Positions 44,641-56,174 of a DNA stretch of 64,000 bases are shown here, piece by piece. Under the pieces are notes generated by a model. It was not told the DNA's origin and ran no database searches. It worked only from the letters and a program-made list of their open reading frames with translations. Numbering within the stretch: the first letter of the stretch is position 1; each line of letters starts with the position of its first letter. The position numbers and the translations under genes were made by a program. Location of the stretch: the NCBI GenBank assembly GCA_963575745.1, contig CAUYUJ010015746.1, positions 103,501 to 167,500 of the forward strand. The letters run 5' to 3'. This DNA is from Prorocentrum cordatum (lineage: Eukaryota; Sar; Dinophyceae; Prorocentrales; Prorocentraceae).

Positions 44641-47600
44641 ATGGAAGGCGATGTCGCAGATGACGCATCAGACTTGCAGAGATTGGTTTCGCTGGCGAGC
44701 CATCGGCCATCAGTGCGAAAAAGACCAGCAGCAGTGACAGACTCGCCAGCATCAGCTCCAGACATAGTCATGCCAACAGGGTCTGCTTCCAGTGTCGCTC
44801 CGCCTGGCCCCGACGATGAGGATCTTGGAACATTGGTCGCCATAGCGAGTGCAGGCCCTTCACGTAGAAAGTATCAGAAATCATCGTGGGAGGGGGCCAG
44901 GCATGCAAGAGACGAGAGAGAGAAACAAGTCGTGAGAAGAAAACTGGATCGTGCAAATGCGAGGACGTCGCACCTTGAAGATAAAATAGTTGAGGTCACT
45001 GCTGCACTCCCTGCTGTGGCAAAATTCATGGGCGTCAAGGCCGCGAGAGCGGCCGTCGACGAGAAGAGGGCAAACATTCTTTGTAAGCTTGCGATGGCCC
45101 CGACGATCAAATGTGACCGAGTATTGGCAGATAGACAAAATCAGAGCGCCCACGTGTTTGCCCAAGCTGCCATGGATATACAATATGACTGCCGAGACAC
45201 CGTCTTTGTCCCATTGCGTGGCTCATCTTCTGGCGATCAAAGTGCAAAAGATGTTAAAAAGATCTGCATTCTCAGTGGTGAATGGGACGAATCACGTCAA
45301 CGAATCAAGCCAGCAGCTGGGCACGTGAGGCAGGGTGAATACAATACGATGAAGGCCTTGGGTTCGGAAGTCATGATGCAATCTTGGACAATGGCTGAGA
45401 CGAATGGTGGTGATATCGTGAGTGTATTTCCATTTTATTGTAAAGGCGTCGTGCTCTCTGCTCAGACTGCGGACTTCATTTTGGAAGCTGTTCTGAAACG
45501 TGCCCCGTATAACTTTGAACACCCTGAAGAGTTGGGTAAGATCGCGCGTGGATCAGATTTTTGCATATTGGCCCTTTGTGTCGATCGAGCCTCAGCGAAC
45601 TGGAAAGCAATTGAATGGATATGGTCGAACCAGTGCTTGCAGAATGGACTTGTACCCAACACGATCCTCCCTTGGGCTGAGCCGTGCAGTTTACATGGGT
45701 TTCAATTGGTCAAGACGGCTCCGAAACTCTCTAGCAGTATAACGAGCAGGGCCCACACGTTCACGTCGTTCACTCGGCAACAGCGCAACACAGAGGCATT
45801 AAAGACAAGTTTGATGAACGAGATCCGAAAGGTTTTCAAGGTGAAGCGGGAGTGCCGCCCGCCCGAATTCAGACGAACATCTAGAATTCTTGTTGATTTG
45901 CTGTGCAAGCCAGACCGCCCGTTGACAGAGCCACGGTCGAAATCGAGATCAAGACGGCGGCGGCACGATAACAGGATTACGAACTCATATCTGTGCGATG
46001 AATTGGTTGAGCATGTTGATATCGGCCAAGATTTGTTGGTCCATTGGTGTTATGTCTCGGAAGGTTATGCTGAGCATGCGTCTGGAGGCGCAGTCGGCGG
46101 GCCATGCTGCACATCGTTTGAGGAGTCCCTCGGCAAGGTCGCACTTCCAATCGTGAATTGGCTTGTGAACAAGGGTTGGGAGGACACGTGCGAAGGTCGC
46201 TGGACTTATCTACTCAAGGTGCTGCGAAAAATGTGCGTAGGTTTCTTTGCTGCTGACGTGTTGCCCAATGCGTTGAACTCCATGCGGATTAATTGGAAAC
46301 TTGGGGATGGGCTTGAGGCCGCATTGGCCAAACTTATAGCTGCAGATGAAAACGATTGGAGTGCAAAAAACAAGCTCAAGTTGTTGAGAATCACAGAAGC
46401 ATTTTGCGCAGATGATTCGAAGTGGAAGGTTGCCGCCATTGCATGTAATTTGGAGAGCGTCGAACGGTGCATGTACGATGTGCTAACAGGGCACGTTTCG
46501 CTTGCAGAACTGTTGGGTGAAAAAAGCGGGCCCATTGCGAGATGTCAAGATGAATTTCTCGGACGGCTTGTAATGTTCCACCCAGACTACCACGGCTGGT
46601 GTTTGCTGAAATTCGGCCGTGGTGATTTCAGTAACGACGGTCAGGGTAGTAATGAATTGTGACCCCTCCATCTGCGCGTCGCCTCCGTATGCAACGATCC
46701 TTTCTTACATTCGCGCGTTGGCCTCTCAACCTTGCCCTCCCTGACCTTCTCTCTCCAATCATCGTTGCTTCTTTATTTCTCTAGCCTACCCCCGAAACGT
46801 CAGGCCGCAGGTTCCGCTGTCAGGATGGCAACGTCAAACCCCCCAGCTTTCGATGCGAGGGGGCTGCCGTCTGCTGAGGGAGGGGGGGGGGCGCATCTGG
46901 AAGTCAAGGTAAGGAGGGGCATCGAATGGACGGGGGGCTCCAGCATACGGGGTTGCGGTAAGAGGGGGGGTCGCAGTTCGTTCAGGTTTGAGGCGATGGG
47001 TCAAATCATTCGTACTTCAACTCGGGGCCTCGATGTGTGACCACTTCGAAAGACGAATGGAGCATCCCCCCTACAGTCTGTTGAAACTCGCTCAGGACGA
47101 CGTCACCGACCAGAGAAAGGCTGAGATCGTTGAGGATTTCGAGAGGGTCCCATCCCACTGCCTGTCGTTATTCTTGTTGCGTTTGCGGGAGCACTGCCCT
47201 ACGCGGGCAGCGTTGATGGGCCAGGGGGTGCAGATCCTTCGGGCTCTAGGCGTCCTGGACCACTCCATCCAGTACTCCGAGAGGTCCCACAACCAGCTTC
47301 GCAAAGAAGTAGTTTCAAGTACGTCTGCAAAGAATGTAAATTGTGCATGCAATAGGGTATTCAGCAAGCAGGTGAAAGAGGGCCACGAGGCCAACCACGG
47401 CAAGGACCCCCTGAAGGCCATCGTGATGCCTGCCTTGGAGAATAAACCACGCAAGCAAAACAGGACAGCCCCGTCTCAGGCCCCCTGGAGGAACCTGAAG
47501 CTTGAGTGTTACAAGGCCGTGCACGCGCCCGATCGCCCCCTGACGGACTCTGAGAGGGCTGATTTCGAGGACTCCTTGAGGGGGAAGTGGGAGGAGTTGT

Positions 47601-47779
47601 CTGATGAGGAGCGCCGCGACTGGTCCACCATCAACCGCGGCAACTATCACAAGTCTAGGGTGCAGGGGGCTCAGGACATGGCTGCGATCACCGATGATGC
47701 GCCTCCGCCTCCGTGCGTTCCTCTTTGGGGCCAGCATAGTGGAGGGGTCAATGCAGAAATGCGCCGTTGTGTAGCGTGA
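44641..47779 (+). CDS. Transposase-like protein, two exons
   Basis: Exon 1 44641-46645, intron 46646-46985 (GTAGTAATG...TTCGTTCAG|G), exon 2 46986-47779; the joined frame stays open, about 930 codons. Exon 1 has a basic coiled segment (about residues 80-120), then LALCVDRASANWKAIEWIW ... CSLHGFQLVK, which resembles the Asp...Cys-x-x-His signature of RNase H-fold hAT-type transposases. Exon 2 contains SERSHNQLRKEV and a C-terminal WEELSDEERRDWSTINRGNY stretch like an HMG box. Family assignment is tentative: no BED finger or clear third catalytic residue was identified. It lies antisense to the host retrotransposon and could have moved the block. Confidence 0.5.
46646..46985 (+). other. Intron of the transposase-like gene
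   Basis: 340 nt, GT donor and CAG|G acceptor. In-frame stops in all continuations of exon 1 require it. Includes G-rich runs (46881-46890, 46964-46972). Confidence 0.6.
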
Positions 47780-47873
47780 CCCCTCGCCCAAACCTACTTG
47801 CACCACCCTCGCTCCACTCCCGCTCCCACCCCGAGCTCTTGACCTCGCCCTCCACCCTCGGCCATGTTACATA

Positions 47874-49388
47874 ATGGCGCATTCCTGTCTCGTGCGAGGT
47901 GGGGACTCTGAGCATCCCGTTCCAGCGCCTCGGTTTGCAGAGGTGTACAATTCGCAGAAGAGTAGGGATCGAGCTCGAGATATGTGGTCCAGCACTGACT
48001 GCTTCGTAACACGTGCCTCGAGGCGGGCTTCAACCATGCCCAGTTCAGAAGAAAGCGAGAATATCATCGGCGGGTGCGTTGCTAAGAAAAAAAATGTTTG
48101 CAGAGATGTCCTGGGGCCAGTGCTTTGTTCCCGTTTCGACGACCTCGTCAGAAAGCTTAACGTTGTGGTGGACTCCCTTGAGAAAGATTGCAAGAACATG
48201 TCAGATACGTTGTTGTTTTTTCGTGGGCGTTCTACTGGGCCTCATCCAAGACCTCCAGATATCTGCACGAGCGCGCTGCTGGTGAGTTGCCGATTGACCC
48301 CGAAAGTGCAAATTCTCTGCAGGTGCGTATTGAAGGATGGTGGGGAAGGTGTATTTTTCGAAGCACCTGATCCGCCTTTCGTGCTGACGCTTCATTCTCG
48401 CGTATCCAAGTTGAGCGCACATATGAGCACACTTGCTTTCATCACTGGTCAGTCCCTGTCGTTAGAGATGGCAACGTATGAAAATGTAACATGGAGCACA
48501 ACGATTTTGAGCTACGACTTAGGGGAAGCATCACCTTTGATGGACCATGTAGTCGATTGCATAGGGGACGAATTTCACGTCAAAGCATCTCGGGTTAAGG
48601 CTTCCAGGCCGGCCTCAATTCCAAAAGAACTTGCGTCAACTGATCCCTTCCAGGACGGCGTCGCCATGGCTGATGCTTCCAGTCGCGCCTTTGGCCACGC
48701 ACCTTCGGCTGGGTCGGCGTCGGGGGCGGCTAGCAAGCCCCCAACGGGCAAGGCCCCCGAGGGGCCCGAGATGGGCGACCTGTCTTGGAGCGTCCCTGAA
48801 GCCGATGGGCTCTTCTCCGAGATCGCCGATGGCGCCGAAGACGTGATGGCCGATATGTGTGATGCCATGGGCCACGTCATGGGCATGGGGTGCGATTTGC
48901 CAGCTCAGCCCGAGCAGGGTCCTGATGGTCATGCCGACGATGAAGACTCAGAGGTTGATGGGGGCGATCGTGATACCGAAGCCCTTGACACCGCCATGTC
49001 GGGCGGTGGGCCAGCAGCTCCCGTGCCCGATACATCTGAGGCAGTGGCCGCTACAGAACGGGACGTCTTGTCTGGATATATCAATTGTCGTTTGAGTCCA
49101 TGGGCCGATATGCCACTTATCGGTCACCAGAGGGAATGGCCAACCACGAACCCCAGAGAAAAGAGAAGCATCAAAATTGTGTGTCACATGCACCGAAAGT
49201 GCGCGCCCCCTCCAGTGACAGGCAAGCGAGCAACCGATCATGAATTGTGGTCTTGGCTTTTCGATACTGAATTTTTCCCACCGCCTGATGCGACAGAGTC
49301 GCAGTTGATCGAACTTGGGGCGAAGCACGTCCAAAAGTTCAGGGAACTGTGGCCTTCCATGCGTGGGAAGGCTAAGACTGCCGCTTGA
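47874..49388 (+). CDS. Unknown protein, 504 codons
   Basis: ATG-initiated single-frame ORF, 94 nt after the transposase-like stop. The N-terminal half is mixed and globular (for example RKLNVVVDSLEKDCKNMSD), followed by an Ala/Ser/Pro/Asp-rich acidic linker (about residues 250-390) with GHVMGMGCD and DEDSEVDGGDRD. The C-terminus (KRSIKIVCHMHRKCAPPPV, then ELWSWLFDTEFFPP) looks like a small folded domain with Cys and His. No family recognised. Same strand and composition as its neighbours, suggesting one cargo unit. Confidence 0.6.
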   Translation: MAHSCLVRGGDSEHPVPAPRFAEVYNSQKSRDRARDMWSSTDCFVTRASRRASTMPSSEESENIIGGCVAKKKNVCRDVLGPVLCSRFDDLVRKLNVVVDSLEKDCKNMSDTLLFFRGRSTGPHPRPPDICTSALLVSCRLTPKVQILCRCVLKDGGEGVFFEAPDPPFVLTLHSRVSKLSAHMSTLAFITGQSLSLEMATYENVTWSTTILSYDLGEASPLMDHVVDCIGDEFHVKASRVKASRPASIPKELASTDPFQDGVAMADASSRAFGHAPSAGSASGAASKPPTGKAPEGPEMGDLSWSVPEADGLFSEIADGAEDVMADMCDAMGHVMGMGCDLPAQPEQGPDGHADDEDSEVDGGDRDTEALDTAMSGGGPAAPVPDTSEAVAATERDVLSGYINCRLSPWADMPLIGHQREWPTTNPREKRSIKIVCHMHRKCAPPPVTGKRATDHELWSWLFDTEFFPPPDATESQLIELGAKHVQKFRELWPSMRGKAKTAA

Positions 49389-50401
49389 GACTTGAGGCTG
49401 ATGGAACTGAATGCATCGTCAATCACATCAGCATCATCATCGTGTCTACGCCTCTCTCTTATTTGCCCCCCTTCTCTGTCCTTCAATCCTCCCCCCTCGC
49501 ACTGCCCGAAGGCCGCTTGCGCTCCTTTGTTCTGTCAAGCGTTGCAGCACTCAGAGGGCGAAGGAGGGAGGAGGAGGGGTGGCGTAGGGGGCTCGGGGAA
49601 GGAATGAGTAGATAGAGCGACGGCTGCAGCTGAGGAGTAGGATGAGGAGGATGAGCGCGCACGAGGGATCACAGAGGAGGAAAGGATGAGGTAGGTGATG
49701 AGTTTTTTTTTAAACGAAGGCACAGCAACTCATCGCGACCCTTTCGCGACGCGTGAGAGCAGCGTAACTCCTACAAGCCAACCCCAGATATTGCTTCGCA
49801 GCCCCGCAACCGTGCATAGGGGCCGACGGGGGCGAGGAGTGTAGAATGGTGCCGTGCTCTCGAGTCTTTGAGTGGCAACGGGGGGTACTCTGGCCAATGC
49901 GACGCCCCCCCCCCGTCTACACTTTCTCCTTGCAAGTGTAGAAGTCAGCCGTGTCGGGTTCCACACATTCTCTCTGTAAGTGTAGAAGTCAGTCTTGTCG
50001 GGTTCTACACATTCTCCTTGCAAGTGTAGAAGTTAGTCTTGTCGGGTTCTACACTTTCTCCTTGTAAGTGTAGAAGGGGGGTGGGCGGGCAGAGTGCAAG
50101 GGTCGCAGTGCTCGGGCCCTCCTGCCCCCATGGCCCGTGCGAGGCCATCTTCTGCGAGGCCCTCCCCCCCACCACTTTGGAGCGAAGCTGGTTCTACAGT
50201 CAGCCTTCTCAGACCCATCAGGCTCCCAGTCTGGCCCTGGGGGTGAACATCCCAATGCAGGCACCCTCCTCACACTTCTAGCCCGTCCCCCATTTTGGCC
50301 CGAGCCTTTGGCTGTCGATTTTGGCGCGGTCACGTGTGAGCCCGCAGTGTGTAACTGCAAGTTGTGTTGGCCCTGAGGTTTGCAAACTGCACTTCGATCC
50401 A
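49389..50401. other. Intergenic region of the nested insertion
   Basis: Contains the TCTACAC palindrome array (49916-50074), short GGA-rich patches (49559-49690) and no convincing ORF. Confidence 0.5.
49916..50074. repeat. Four tandem ~44-bp units with TCTACACTT/AAGTGTAGA hairpins
   Basis: Each unit has TCTACAC(A/T)TTCTC and its near-complement (G/T)AAGTGTAGA separated by about 9 nt, then AGTCAGTCTTGTCGGGT. The first spans 49916-49942 and the last 50048-50074. Possible binding sites or subterminal repeats of the insertion. Confidence 0.85.
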
Positions 50402-51727
50402 ATGGAGAACCTGGCAGCGCTGGACCGCGAAATCGCTGCCTCAGCCGAGTCCGTCGCGACCCCCGTCAAGCAGGAGAGGAAGCGTGGCCAGGTTCCAGAG
50501 TCTGGGTGGCTGACGAGCGCGAAGAAATTCAAACTGGGCCAAGCGTCCGCCGTCAAGGCAGAGCTCGACAACGGCACTGTCGGTGTTGATCCTGAGGTGG
50601 GCTCGGAATGTAAGGAGGATCCAGGCCTCGACGATGCCGCGTCGTCGGCATCAGGCTTGACCGACGGGAGCGCTTCGAGGCCCAAGGCGCCATGCCCTGG
50701 GTGCCGCCGTGCCTTCATGACTTCCACTTGCTTCTTTGGCCCCAACCAGACGGTCCAGTGGGCACTCCCAGGCGGGCGGGGGCAGTGGTGCAAAGACTGC
50801 CACTCGCTGTGGAGGACGTTCTACCGCCAGTCCTACACGCTCAGCGTCATGATCGGATACATTGAGAGGTGCCCCGAGGACTGGGACATTGCCTTGGTCG
50901 CTTACCTCACCCTCGTCTTCGAGAAGAGGGACTCAGGTGGCTACGTCAGTGCAGGGGCGGTGCAAGAGCGCATCAACACCTTGAAGTTCTTGAAACGGCA
51001 GCTGGGGATCAATTTCTCGCCATACCAGGTCATTGAGCTTGCCGAGTACGTCAAGGAGAAGGCCGATGCCGCGGTCGACCCGAGGGACCTTGTAACCATC
51101 AAGGTCATGAATGCGGATCCGACCATTGGCGTGCAAGTACCTCTCGGGGGCGTGCAACTCGGGGTTCCCGTGGTTCGCCCAGTGCCCGAAGGTGCCGTTC
51201 AGCTTCTCGGAGGGAGGGCAAACCTGCGCTGCTCGGAGTCGGACGTGGCCTTGATGACCAGGGTGTTCGGCGAAGGCGCAGTACAAGTCAAGGGGCGCTC
51301 GGTGAGCGTCGTGCCTGCCACGTCCAAGGACCAGGACGTGCCCGAGATCGTGAAGTCGAAGCTCTGCAACAAGACCGAAGCCCAAGCTGGCCTGGCTCGG
51401 GCAACCGTGGACCTTCTGCGCAGCGTCGGGTGGGAGGATGTGAAGGAGTCAGCCTTCACTCAGCACGTCAACAAGCTGTCCGCCCTTAAGACCGAGGCGG
51501 AGTCGACGGGGGACAAGATGGCCTTGGTCGTTGCCACCAAGTGGGCCGACGGCATCTCCAAGATCAAGATCTTCTTGAAGCACCACCGCGATTACGTGAA
51601 AACGAATCGCAAGCACTTCAAGCTGCTCGGCCTCAGCGAGCACCTGCACTGCGCGATGGTCTTCCTGAGCAGGGCCCTTAGCCTAACCCAAAATGACAAC
51701 AGCCTGTCGGCAACCCCGACGTCCTGA
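50402..51727 (+). CDS. Unknown zinc-binding protein, 441 codons
   Basis: First ATG at 50402; the open frame begins earlier at 50321 without an ATG. Basic, Lys/Glu-rich N-terminus (VKQERKRGQVPE), then a Cys4-like module: CPGCRRAF, about 34 residues, CKDCHSLW, which could be a zinc ribbon. The middle carries a helical VQERINTLKFLKRQLGINFS stretch; the C-terminal third is helical and Lys-rich (ISKIKIFLKHHRDYVKTNRK). Codon third positions are strongly G/C, so it looks like a maintained gene. No named family; it may belong to dinoflagellate-specific families. Confidence 0.6.
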   Translation: MENLAALDREIAASAESVATPVKQERKRGQVPESGWLTSAKKFKLGQASAVKAELDNGTVGVDPEVGSECKEDPGLDDAASSASGLTDGSASRPKAPCPGCRRAFMTSTCFFGPNQTVQWALPGGRGQWCKDCHSLWRTFYRQSYTLSVMIGYIERCPEDWDIALVAYLTLVFEKRDSGGYVSAGAVQERINTLKFLKRQLGINFSPYQVIELAEYVKEKADAAVDPRDLVTIKVMNADPTIGVQVPLGGVQLGVPVVRPVPEGAVQLLGGRANLRCSESDVALMTRVFGEGAVQVKGRSVSVVPATSKDQDVPEIVKSKLCNKTEAQAGLARATVDLLRSVGWEDVKESAFTQHVNKLSALKTEAESTGDKMALVVATKWADGISKIKIFLKHHRDYVKTNRKHFKLLGLSEHLHCAMVFLSRALSLTQNDNSLSATPTS

Positions 51728-52267
51728 AACCCCATATCCCTACCAGTGTAGCTGTCGGTGTGTCTTGGTTTGTATCTGAAGTGGCGAAGGGTTTAGCGTC
51801 GCACGCATTGCGCAGCAATTGCATGCCATCGGTCCGAATATTAGGGGTCCCCATTCAACATTCTTGGTTATCATGTCCCCTCCTGTCACATCAGTGCGAT
51901 TCTATCTTATGCGGGGGGTGGGCTGCTGAGAGTGTTGGGGCAATAAGTCCACGCGAGGACTCATTGGAAAACGGGAGGGGAACGAAAGCAGGAGGAAGGG
52001 GGGGGGGCCAGGGGGTAGAGGGGGGAGGAGGAGGAGGAGGGGGAGGAGGAGGAGGGGGCAACCCTGCCTCTTTCTATCATGCCGCATCGTTTGGATCAAT
52101 CCTAATGGTCAGACCTTGCCAGGCCCGTCTTATCATGTCAAACTGGCCCTGTATCATCTGAATGTTGTTTTTTTCTTCTGGAGGAACGATCGCGATCGCG
52201 ACGGGATACTGTTGACTGCAATTAAGGCAGCGTCCAGCAGAAGATCGTGCCAGCGGCTTCGCTAGCC
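51728..52267. other. Intergenic, GGA/GGGG-rich patch, no gene
   Basis: Purine-rich run at about 51990-52060. Otherwise nothing recognised. Confidence 0.5.
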
Positions 52268-54983
52268 ATGCTGTGGCACCAGACCAGGTTCTTCACGTTC
52301 GCTGAGGTCCAAGGGGAGCCTCTCAACGTTGCAATCAACGTGCTGGTGCAAGAGGGCCTCGCCGACACGTTCAGTAGAATCACATCGAATTCGGGGATTT
52401 CCACGGTTGATTGGTTCCGATCGATGGTCTTGACAAGCGTGGCTGCTAAACTCACCGCTGCTGACTCCAAGCCCAACCAGGAGCAGGCCATCAACGAATT
52501 AACGGATGACGTATACAAGACGATTGAAATCATCCACCCTGCCTTCATAGCCCACGTTGGCGATTGCAATGACTCCTTGGTCCATTTCGCGAACATCCTG
52601 GTCGCCAGCCGCGATTGCGACAGGGTCACCTCCAGCAAGATCGGCCAGGCCATCGACTACATGGAGAAGCAGAAGCACATGTCGAAGATCAAGGACGCCT
52701 TCCACTTCACCGCCGTCGGGTCGGCTGCCTTGGCATCATGCCAACACCAGCTGGCATTGACTGCCAAGGACGACCTTGGCGACAAGAAGATCGATCGGGC
52801 CCTCGAGATCTTGAACGACTTCGCCTCGTTCCCAACGTTGCTTCGCTCCCTGGAGGAGCTCCCATCCGAACCTACGACGCTCGAGGTGGAGAATTTCGGT
52901 GTCGTCAAGACTGGCGAAGCCTTCTCCGCGATCGACGAGTCCACCGACCACTTGTTCGAGGCCACGAAGCTATGGGACAAGAGGCGATGCGAAGAGCAGG
53001 CGCCGAAAGTCGCCGAGTACATGGACACAGCGATCTTCGCCCTTTCGGATATCGACTGCATCGTCACGGCGTTCCTCTCAGCCGTTTTTGCCAAGGGTGG
53101 CCTTGATGTTTTGCAGCGAGCGGTCGGTGTTCAATCGCTGCCAGCAAGTATCACCCTTCCGGACTACGAGAAGATGTCCCAGACCGTGCAGAAGCATTAT
53201 TTCAACGACCATGGCTTGCAAATCACCTGCGAACGCCTGATGAAGATTGTGGGCCAGTTTCCGCACGGTTTGAAGGAAGCCCTCGCGACGAATGCGAATA
53301 CTTACCTCGGCCACCTCACGTCCATCGTCAAGAACGTCCAGAGCCGCAACAACATCAAGGATATGGTCGAGCGCATGGGCGCCGTGCAGGCGTTGAGAGA
53401 GAGCGGCCCTGCCTTGGATGAGTGGCTGCTCAAGCAGCTGACAGGGGATGAGAAATCCACATTCTTGCAGTCGGCCTTGGAAGTTGCGAACGCCTCGGAC
53501 ACCATCGAAAACTTCTCCATGCACAAGATCTGCCCCGACGGATCGCCGACTGCGCTTTGTGTCGTGAAGTTCCCAGATCAGCCCGACTTCGAGGACATCT
53601 CTGCCAACCTCCAAGTTGCATTCGGATTGCCACAGAAGGTCAAGAGCTTACCGCTGGCATCACATATGAGTGCTGTATTGGGTGGCGCTTTGGGGACCTC
53701 AGTTGACAAGTTCATGGGCGCCGTTCGCATCAGCGACATCACCGTGGAAGTAGCCTTCGACTCGACTCCCGACTGGTGGAAAGATATCGTTTCCTTCTGC
53801 TCGCCCCTGTTCCTCCAGTACGCCTCGGAGACCGTTGGGAAGGCCGTTGCTTCTGATGAGTACCGCTGGGAATGCGACGGGGCCAGGATGGCGTTGCACA
53901 ACATCTCCGAGGTGATTGACGTTCCGAAGATCAAGTACCAGTACCAGCGCGACGGGGCCGATTCACCCTTGGTCCAAATGCTGGTCAAGCAACATCTTCC
54001 AAACCCAAGGCGTGATCCAGGACATGAGCCAGAAGGAGTGCTCAGAATTAGATCCAGGGGTCCAGGGAATTAGATCCAGGGGTCCAGGGATGAAAAACAT
54101 GCGTGTGTCAATCGCACGCCCACCCGAAACCGATAACAGATCCAGGGAAGCAGCACACGCCGACGTTTGGAGACATGTTGCTTCACCAGCCTTGGCATAG
54201 GTTTCTTGGGACAACGACCGTCAGATGGTCGTCCGCCTCGCGGAGATCTGGTGCGATGTTCACAAGGTCACTGCTGGCCTCGGGTACCTCTCCCAGCGCT
54301 ATCTCAACCGCCGAGGTGGTGCCAACTCCGCTACCGCAGTCTTCGAAGAGAACGGGTTCAAGAAAGATATCACTTCCTGCATCGAATTCTGCCGCGACTA
54401 CATCGCAGGTGGCACTGAGAGGATGGAGGCTCTGGAGGACCACCACGGCGCGGACATCGGCTCGGTGCGTCCGCGCTTGTCCATGTTGCTGAACTATTTC
54501 CACGGGCTCAACTGTGCCATCGACGCTACTTGCAAGGCTCTCTTTGACCGCCTTTGGGATTCAACGGTAGCGGAAGGCAAGGAGCTCCAGAATGTCACCC
54601 CGATGATTGACGACATCGTCAACGATACACGGTTTAACAGAAATATGGCTCGGACCCACCTCCACAATCACCAGAGCAAGGAAGCCCTCGGCGAGAAGTC
54701 AGTCAAGGTGTACCGCATGCTCAGCGCCGTTGGCTACTGGCACAGGACGTGGGGGATCCAGCCTCCGATGCAGGATGACGTAACCACGAAAGAGAGCATC
54801 GATATGATCAACACGATCTATATGAAAGCCCGTAAGGCATTGACTGTCATCGCAGCTTTGAATGTGATATTTTCCCTCAAGGGTAAAGTAAAATGTGAGC
54901 AGGCTTCTTTTCTGTTGGACTCCAAGCGCCCAGATATTCCAGAATCGATGGTTGCCGATCTCCAGAAGGCGAGGTCGACGTGA
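52268..54983 (+). CDS. Large unknown helical protein, interrupted near 54.0-54.2 kb
   Basis: Exon or block 1 (ATG 52268 to about 53990) and block 2 (54201-54983) look like one protein of about 830 residues: mostly alpha-helical, hydrophilic, G/C-ending codons, no low complexity, no recognised domain. Block 1 changes frame by one base near 53985-53995; the new frame reads on (NIFQTQGVIQDMSQKE) through a 22-bp tandem duplication (54047-54090) to TAG at 54198-54200. Block 2 resumes directly after CATAG|GTTTCTTGG, a good AG|G acceptor, in the same frame, and begins VSWDNDRQMVVRLAEIW. So an intron ending at 54200 is likely; its donor is not clear. The frameshift may be real damage. Confidence 0.55.
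54047..54090. repeat. 22-bp tandem duplication
   Basis: ATTAGATCCAGGGGTCCAGG followed by GA, twice, exact (54047-54068, 54069-54090). Sits in the interrupted region of the large unknown gene. Confidence 0.9.
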
Positions 54984-56174
54984 ACGCTGTTCCGTCTGAG
55001 TTTGATGCGGTGTCTGTTTACAGAGGGGTCGAACACATGACATCAATCAAACATAACTCAACATGAACATGCAAGTGTGTGTTGTTGGCGTGCATACCGT
55101 TTCTAGCCAGGCTCGCTTCGCGTGCAGCCTCTGTCATATTGCGCTGCTCCCCCCTGCCAGGGTACGCGCGCAGTTTTTTCTGGCAAGGGAGTTGCGATAT
55201 ACCTGTATGGAGGCACCTCTTTAGTTGCAGTGATGTGTTCCTGAAGCGTTGCCCAGCGCCGTCGCGATACTAGACGGGGCTTGACTGAGTCGACGCACGA
55301 GGCGTTCTTGAGCTTGAGGGCTGGTGGAGGGAGGACGGGGAGAAGATGAGGGGGAGGCGAAGGAGAATGAGGGGGCAACCGAGGAGGAGGATAAGGCTAA
55401 CGAGGAGTAAGAGGCGGGAGACGACGGCGAATATGAGAAGGGTGGTAGTGAGGAGGGTAAGGGTCAGGAGGAGGAACCTGAGCGCAAGGAGAATGAGGAG
55501 GAGGAGGATAAGGATGATAAGGAGGATTGACATTACCGAGCCTCAGAGAATGCCAACAGTATTAGTCTGATGTTGCCATGCTGGCAAGGGTTCTCATCCA
55601 CCGAGGATGAGACAGGGTCTCACGCCAGTCATGGGTCGTGCACTTCTGCGCCTCTTGGTGCCTGCTGGAGGTGGGGCCTCTAGCTCAGTGGAGTTGAAGT
55701 TACCTGGTACTTCCTGGATCTATCAGCTTCCGAAGGAAAAAATGAATATACAACTCCACATCGTTGGCTTTCTGTGTTTCCTCGTCTTCCGTCCCTGTGC
55801 CTTTCGACTATATCCATATGCGCTTTTGCGCTCCGCATCCCGTGTGAGGGTGGACCTTCTTGGGGCACTCTTGGGGCCTCCACGGGGTCGTCTGGGGGCC
55901 TTTTGGGGTATGACGCGCCGTCTTGAAAACTTCTTGGGCCGCCTTTGCAATCGAATCGCGGTTCAGGGAGGTGCCTTCGGCTCTCTTGGGCGCCCTCTTG
56001 GGTCGTCTTGGGGCCGCTTTGGGCACCCGTTGGCAATGTGCGCGTTCGCTCTTACGTGCAGGCGCACGGCTCATGGTGTGAATGACCGAAGGCACGCAGC
56101 ACAGTAACGCGCCAAACCCCATCGACAACCAAGAGTATCTGCACGAGTGCCAAATTAATTTCTGTACGCGCAAT
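54984..56174. other. Right flank of the nested insertion, no gene recognised
   Basis: GA-rich tract 55325-55530. Degenerate CTTGGGG(C/G)C-type repeat at about 55850-56020, the same family as 3850-5060. No gene seen. Confidence 0.45.
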
